Below are positions 12,252 to 14,813 of a stretch of DNA of 14,813 nt, piece by piece. The notes beneath the pieces were generated by a model, which was not told where the DNA came from, ran no database searches, and saw only the letters and a program-made list of their open reading frames with translations. Each line of letters begins with the position of its first letter. Positions within the stretch are counted from its first letter, which is position 1. Origin of the DNA: CAJBLF01 sp041663325 (GTDB lineage Bacteria; Patescibacteriota; Gracilibacteria; Absconditabacterales; Absconditicoccaceae); the NCBI GenBank assembly GCA_041663325.1, contig JBAZRN010000027.1, positions 1-14,813 of the forward strand, read 5' to 3'. Both the position numbers and the translations under genes were made by a program.

Positions 12252-12947
12252 ATGGAAACGAGCCAAATGATTTCAGATGAAAACAAAAACAAAGGAAACG
12301 CTAGCCGTTCCACCAAGTCATTGGCTAATGTTTTGACCGATCAAGATGAAAAAAATAAACGAAAAGCAAAGCATTTTCTTCAGTTATATCCAGAACTTAA
12401 TACGGACGAAAACAGAGCTATGATTGATAATGTCAAATCTCTTCCTGAAGGAATTCAGATAGGTTCCATCGTACGAGATAGAAACATCATGAAGCCAAAA
12501 ATCACAGAAAATGTAGGAAAAAAATATGCAGCCACCTATGATGGCGAAACTGAAGAACAAGTGCACATTATCTACAATGAAGAAAAAAATATTCATCAAT
12601 TTTCCCGGTGGGAAGCAAATAATCACGCTAAAGAACAATGATTGGAATTACCGACAGATAGCGACATAGAAAAAAGTTTGAAAGCATTGCCCGGAAATTT
12701 CAGCAGAGAGAATCGGTATGTCTGAGGAAATATTTTGGCGCTTCTCTTGTGAGTGCCTACAACGTGATATGGAAAAGCTGATGGCGAACATGTAAGAGAC
12801 AATCTTGGATATTTCTGGACATCAACTAAGTATGAAGGAGATAGCAAACTTGCTCGAGGATATATTTTTGATAAAGAAAAATGACTCCTTGATGGAGATG
12901 ATAAGTTCGCTTGTCTCCCTGTAGTTACTGTCGCAAAGAGATTTTAA
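12252..12947 (+). CDS. Hypothetical protein with a C-type-lectin-fold-like (DUF1566/FISUMP-like) C-terminal half
   Basis: 231 residues, 21 bases after the preceding gene. The N-terminal ~60 residues are polar and lysine-rich without a signal peptide. The C-terminal part has the order expected of the FGE-sulfatase / DUF1566 / FISUMP group: SRWEANNHAKEQG, LELPTDSDIEKSLKALPG, then NLGYFWTSTKYEG and a final basic strand VVTVAKRF. No family was confirmed. Trp155 and Trp202 are CGG and CGA, and several glycines are TGA, so the standard code would truncate it at 12641. Such folds bind ligands and include the targets of diversity-generating retroelements, but no reverse transcriptase or template repeat is visible here. 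Likely co-transcribed with leuS and the SDR. Confidence 0.65.
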
Positions 12948-12956
12948 TATTGTAAT

Positions 12957-13730
12957 ATGGTAATGATAAAAGGATGAAAATGAGTTGTTGTAATTACGTG
13001 ATGATCAAGCGGAATAGGAGCTGGATTCGCCAGAGAGTTCGCAGAACAAGGATATGATTTATTGCTCGTGGCTAAAGACAAAAACCAGATGACTACATTT
13101 GTAAAATATCTGAAAGTGTTGTTTCCGGTAAGGATTACTACGATGCTTTTGGATTTGTCCAAAAAAAATGAGCTGAAACAACTCGAAGCCGAAATAGCGA
13201 AAATCAGTGATCTGGAAATTTTGATTAACTGCGCTGGATATGGTATCAACAAGGATTTCCTCGCTGAAAATATTGAAAAACGGGAAGATATGGTGACGGT
13301 ACATGACGTAGCTGCCATGAGATTATCGTATCAGGCGTTGAAAATAATGAAAAGAAGAAAACACGGAAATATTATCCATGTCTCATCGTTAGCATCATTG
13401 CTTGCGCTAGGAAACAATCCTGTCTATGCAGCCAGCAAAATATTTTTGAATAGTTTTTCACAGAATCTCTATCGAATATGCAAAGAATATGGCGTCTACG
13501 TGCAATCACTTTGTCCAGGCTTCACCGCGACAAACTTTGCTAAAAGATGATGATACAAATTTAAAGCAAAAACCATGAAGGTTGAACAAGTTATAAAATC
13601 AAGTTTGTTGTACATGAAAAGGAAAAAACTCTTGTGCGTTCCATGACGAAGAAATAAACTTATTCTTATGGTATATCATATACTTCCGAGATCGCGATCA
13701 CATATTATTTTTAACCATATGAGACACTAG
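12957..13730 (+). CDS. Short-chain dehydrogenase/reductase (COG0300, YqjQ/DltE-like)
   Basis: 257 residues, starting 9 bases after the preceding stop; ATG 12963 is an alternative start. The NAD(P)-binding motif TGGSSGIG is at 14-21, with Gly15 and Gly16 both TGA (12999-13004). LLDLS and NCAGYG follow, then the catalytic HVSSLAS serine and YAASK (Tyr-x-x-x-Lys), then PGFTATNF. The C-terminal MKVEQVIKSSLLYMKRKK and VPGWRNKLILMVYHILPR agree with the COG0300 subgroup; Trp231 of PGWRN is CGA (13647-13649). It reduces or oxidises an unknown carbonyl or alcohol substrate, and membrane-lipid-related roles are reported for some relatives. Many standard-code callers would begin it too late and stop at 13550. 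Its TAG stop is the first triplet of the following heptad array. Confidence 0.93.
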
Positions 13731-13762
13731 AAACAGCCTAAAGATACAAGCTCAAAGCTTAA
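13728..13762. repeat. Heptanucleotide repeats, left bracket of the second S23-type gene
   Basis: TAGAAAC (containing the SDR stop), AGCCTAA, AGATACA, AGCTCAA, AGCTTAA, in strict 7-bp phase. The reverse complement (GGCTTTAAGCTTTGAGCTT) matches 16 of 19 bases of the start of the array after the S23-type gene (GGCTTGAAGCTTTTGGCTT), so the gene sits between inverted arrays. Confidence 0.8.
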
Positions 13763-13774
13763 AGCCCTTTACTC

Positions 13775-13780
13775 TATAAT
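13775..13780 (+). promoter_or_regulatory. Possible -10 box, near-leaderless, for the second S23-type gene
   Basis: TATAAT lies only ten bases before the ATG at 13790, so a transcript starting about seven bases later would be almost leaderless. No good -35 is seen. Confidence 0.35.
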
Positions 13781-13789
13781 AAATATACT

Positions 13790-14155
13790 ATGGCGATACT
13801 TGAAAACATAGAGGTTTGGAAAAAAGCAGTTCAATTAGCTAAGGATATTTATGTTATTTGCAAAAATAATTTACACATAAAAAGTGATTATTGAATTAGA
13901 GATCAAATCCAAAGAAGTGCTGTTAGCATTGCTAGTAACATCGCAGAATGAAATGATAGAGAAACAGATAAGGATTATGCAAGATTTTTATATATGGCGA
14001 GAGGAAGTTGTAGTGAATTAAAAACACAGCTATATATTATTGAAGAATATTTAGATACTAAAGATTTAGAAAAAAGTATAATAAAAATTATTGAAATACA
14101 TAAAATGTTAAATAGTTTAATAAAAACAATAAAAAATAATATCGATAAAAATTAG
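13790..14155 (+). CDS. Four-helix-bundle protein (S23 / 23S-rRNA-IVS family), second copy
   Basis: 121 residues from ATG to TAG. The signature of the family is clear: NIEVWKKAVQLAKDIY, then YGIRDQIQRSAVSIASNIAE, DYARFLYMARGSCSELKTQL and YIIEEYLD. The glycines of YGIRDQ and AEGND are TGA, while GSCSEL uses GGA. It belongs to a different subgroup from the copy at 4278-4637 (NIAEG and ARGSCSEL rather than SKQLxRSGTSVG), so the two are not recent duplicates, yet both are bracketed by inverted heptad arrays. The TAG stop is the start of the first TAGGCTT unit. AT-richer than its neighbours. Function unknown; not part of a 23S rRNA gene here. Confidence 0.9.
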
Positions 14156-14223
14156 GCTTGAAGCTTTTGGCTTTCGGTTAAGTTTTTTTAGGCTTGAAGC
14201 TTTTGGCTTGAAGCTTTTAGCTA
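14153..14223. repeat. Heptanucleotide repeats, right bracket of the second S23-type gene, before glmS
   Basis: TAGGCTT, GAAGCTT, TTGGCTT, TCGGTTA (14153-14180), a short T run, then TAGGCTT, GAAGCTT, TTGGCTT, GAAGCTT, TTAGCTA (14189-14223). The array ends seven bases before the glmS ATG, so it would lie in its leader. GAAGCTT stretches overlap the TTGAAGC units found inside leuS. Confidence 0.88.
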
Positions 14224-14229
14224 TGTAGT

Positions 14230-14813
14230 ATGTGCTGAATATTCGGTTATAAAGGCAAAGATGGCGATGCGCAAAAAATTTTGGTGCATGGATTGGAAAG
14301 GTTGGAATATCGTGGATATGATTCTGCGGGATTATTGGTTTGAAATAGTAAAGGGAATTTTATGCTTATCAGAGCTGTAGGAAAGGTATCTAATCTTGCG
14401 GATAAAGTAGCGAAAGAAATCTCTGATGATAAAAAGTTTTCCATTTGAATTGCTCATACGCGTTGGGCTACTCATGGAGGGATTACTGAGGAGAACACTC
14501 ATCCTCATCATGATCAGAACAAACATTTTTATCTCGTGCACAATGGGATTATAGAAAATTATTATAAGCTGAAACAAGATCTAATCGCTAAATGATATAC
14601 ATTTTACGGACAGACTGATAGTGAGGTGATTGCTAATTTATTGGAAAATAGTCGGACGGGAAATTTTATGGAGACCGTAGAGAAGGTACTTGGAATGATT
14701 AGGTGAGCATATGCATTACTTATCGTATCGACCTACGCGCCAGATGAAATTATTGCGGTAAAGATATGAAGTCCGCTCCTCTTCGCATATAATAAAAAAA
14801 TTGATATTTTTTT
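14230..14813 (+). CDS. glmS: Glutamine-fructose-6-phosphate aminotransferase, N-terminal part (3' end outside window)
   Basis: 194 complete codons to the edge; the whole enzyme is usually about 600 residues. It makes glucosamine-6-phosphate from fructose-6-phosphate and glutamine, the first step towards peptidoglycan and amino-sugar precursors. The class II glutaminase domain is clear: MCGIFGY with nucleophile Cys2 and Gly3 = TGA (14236-14238), LERLEYRGYDSAGLL, IAHTRWATHG, THPHHDQ, HNGIIENY and GQTDSEVIANL. Here Arg of HTRW is CGT and Trp is TGG, as expected if CGT=Arg and CGA=Trp. The sugar-isomerase domains fall outside the window. Confidence 0.96.

Overview
**Organism and genetic code.** The window reads sensibly only with a non-standard code. 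TGA encodes Gly throughout: in sigma factor region 2, the FtsK Walker A neighbourhood, the Rossmann glycines of an SDR, GlmS Gly3, and hundreds of collagen Gly positions. CGA and CGG encode Trp: the near-invariant Trp positions of LeuRS, the sigma-70 WW pair and several other families are CGA/CGG, while true Arg positions use AGA, AGG, CGT or CGC. Every complete gene ends in TAA or TAG. This matches NCBI translation table 37 (Absconditabacterales; UGA=Gly, CGA/CGG=Trp), so the source is very probably an Absconditabacteria (SR1) member of the Patescibacteria/CPR. This is a strong inference from the sequence. Known relatives are small epibionts or predators of other bacteria.

**Left part, minus strand.** From 4062 to the left edge runs one uninterrupted giant surface fibre gene. 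It encodes a signal peptide, collagen Gly-X-Y blocks, phage-fibre-like modules and YadA/Hep_Hag head repeats; the C-terminus is outside the window. Upstream lie a small four-helix-bundle (S23-type) gene (4278-4637) and ftsK (4694-6817).

**Right part, plus strand.** rpoD (7059-7952) is divergent from ftsK and ends at a hairpin terminator. A Cys-rich DUF6485-like gene follows, then a likely operon: leuS (8249-11797), a small EamA-like membrane protein, a C-type-lectin-fold-like protein and an SDR. A second S23-type gene and the 5' part of glmS close the window.

**What is unusual.** (1) The double codon reassignment. (2) The 1354+ residue collagen/YadA-head mosaic fibre. (3) A LeuRS of 1182 residues carrying two extra domains in or beside its editing region: a DUF559 nuclease-like domain bracketed by ~50 bp inverted repeats, and a Nudix domain. 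(4) A window-wide family of degenerate 7-bp tandem repeats, usually 4-5 units, in most intergenic gaps and at four places inside leuS. They supply stop codons of ftsK, the SDR and the second S23 gene, and bracket both S23-type genes in inverted orientation. Under the standard code most of these genes fall apart into fragments.
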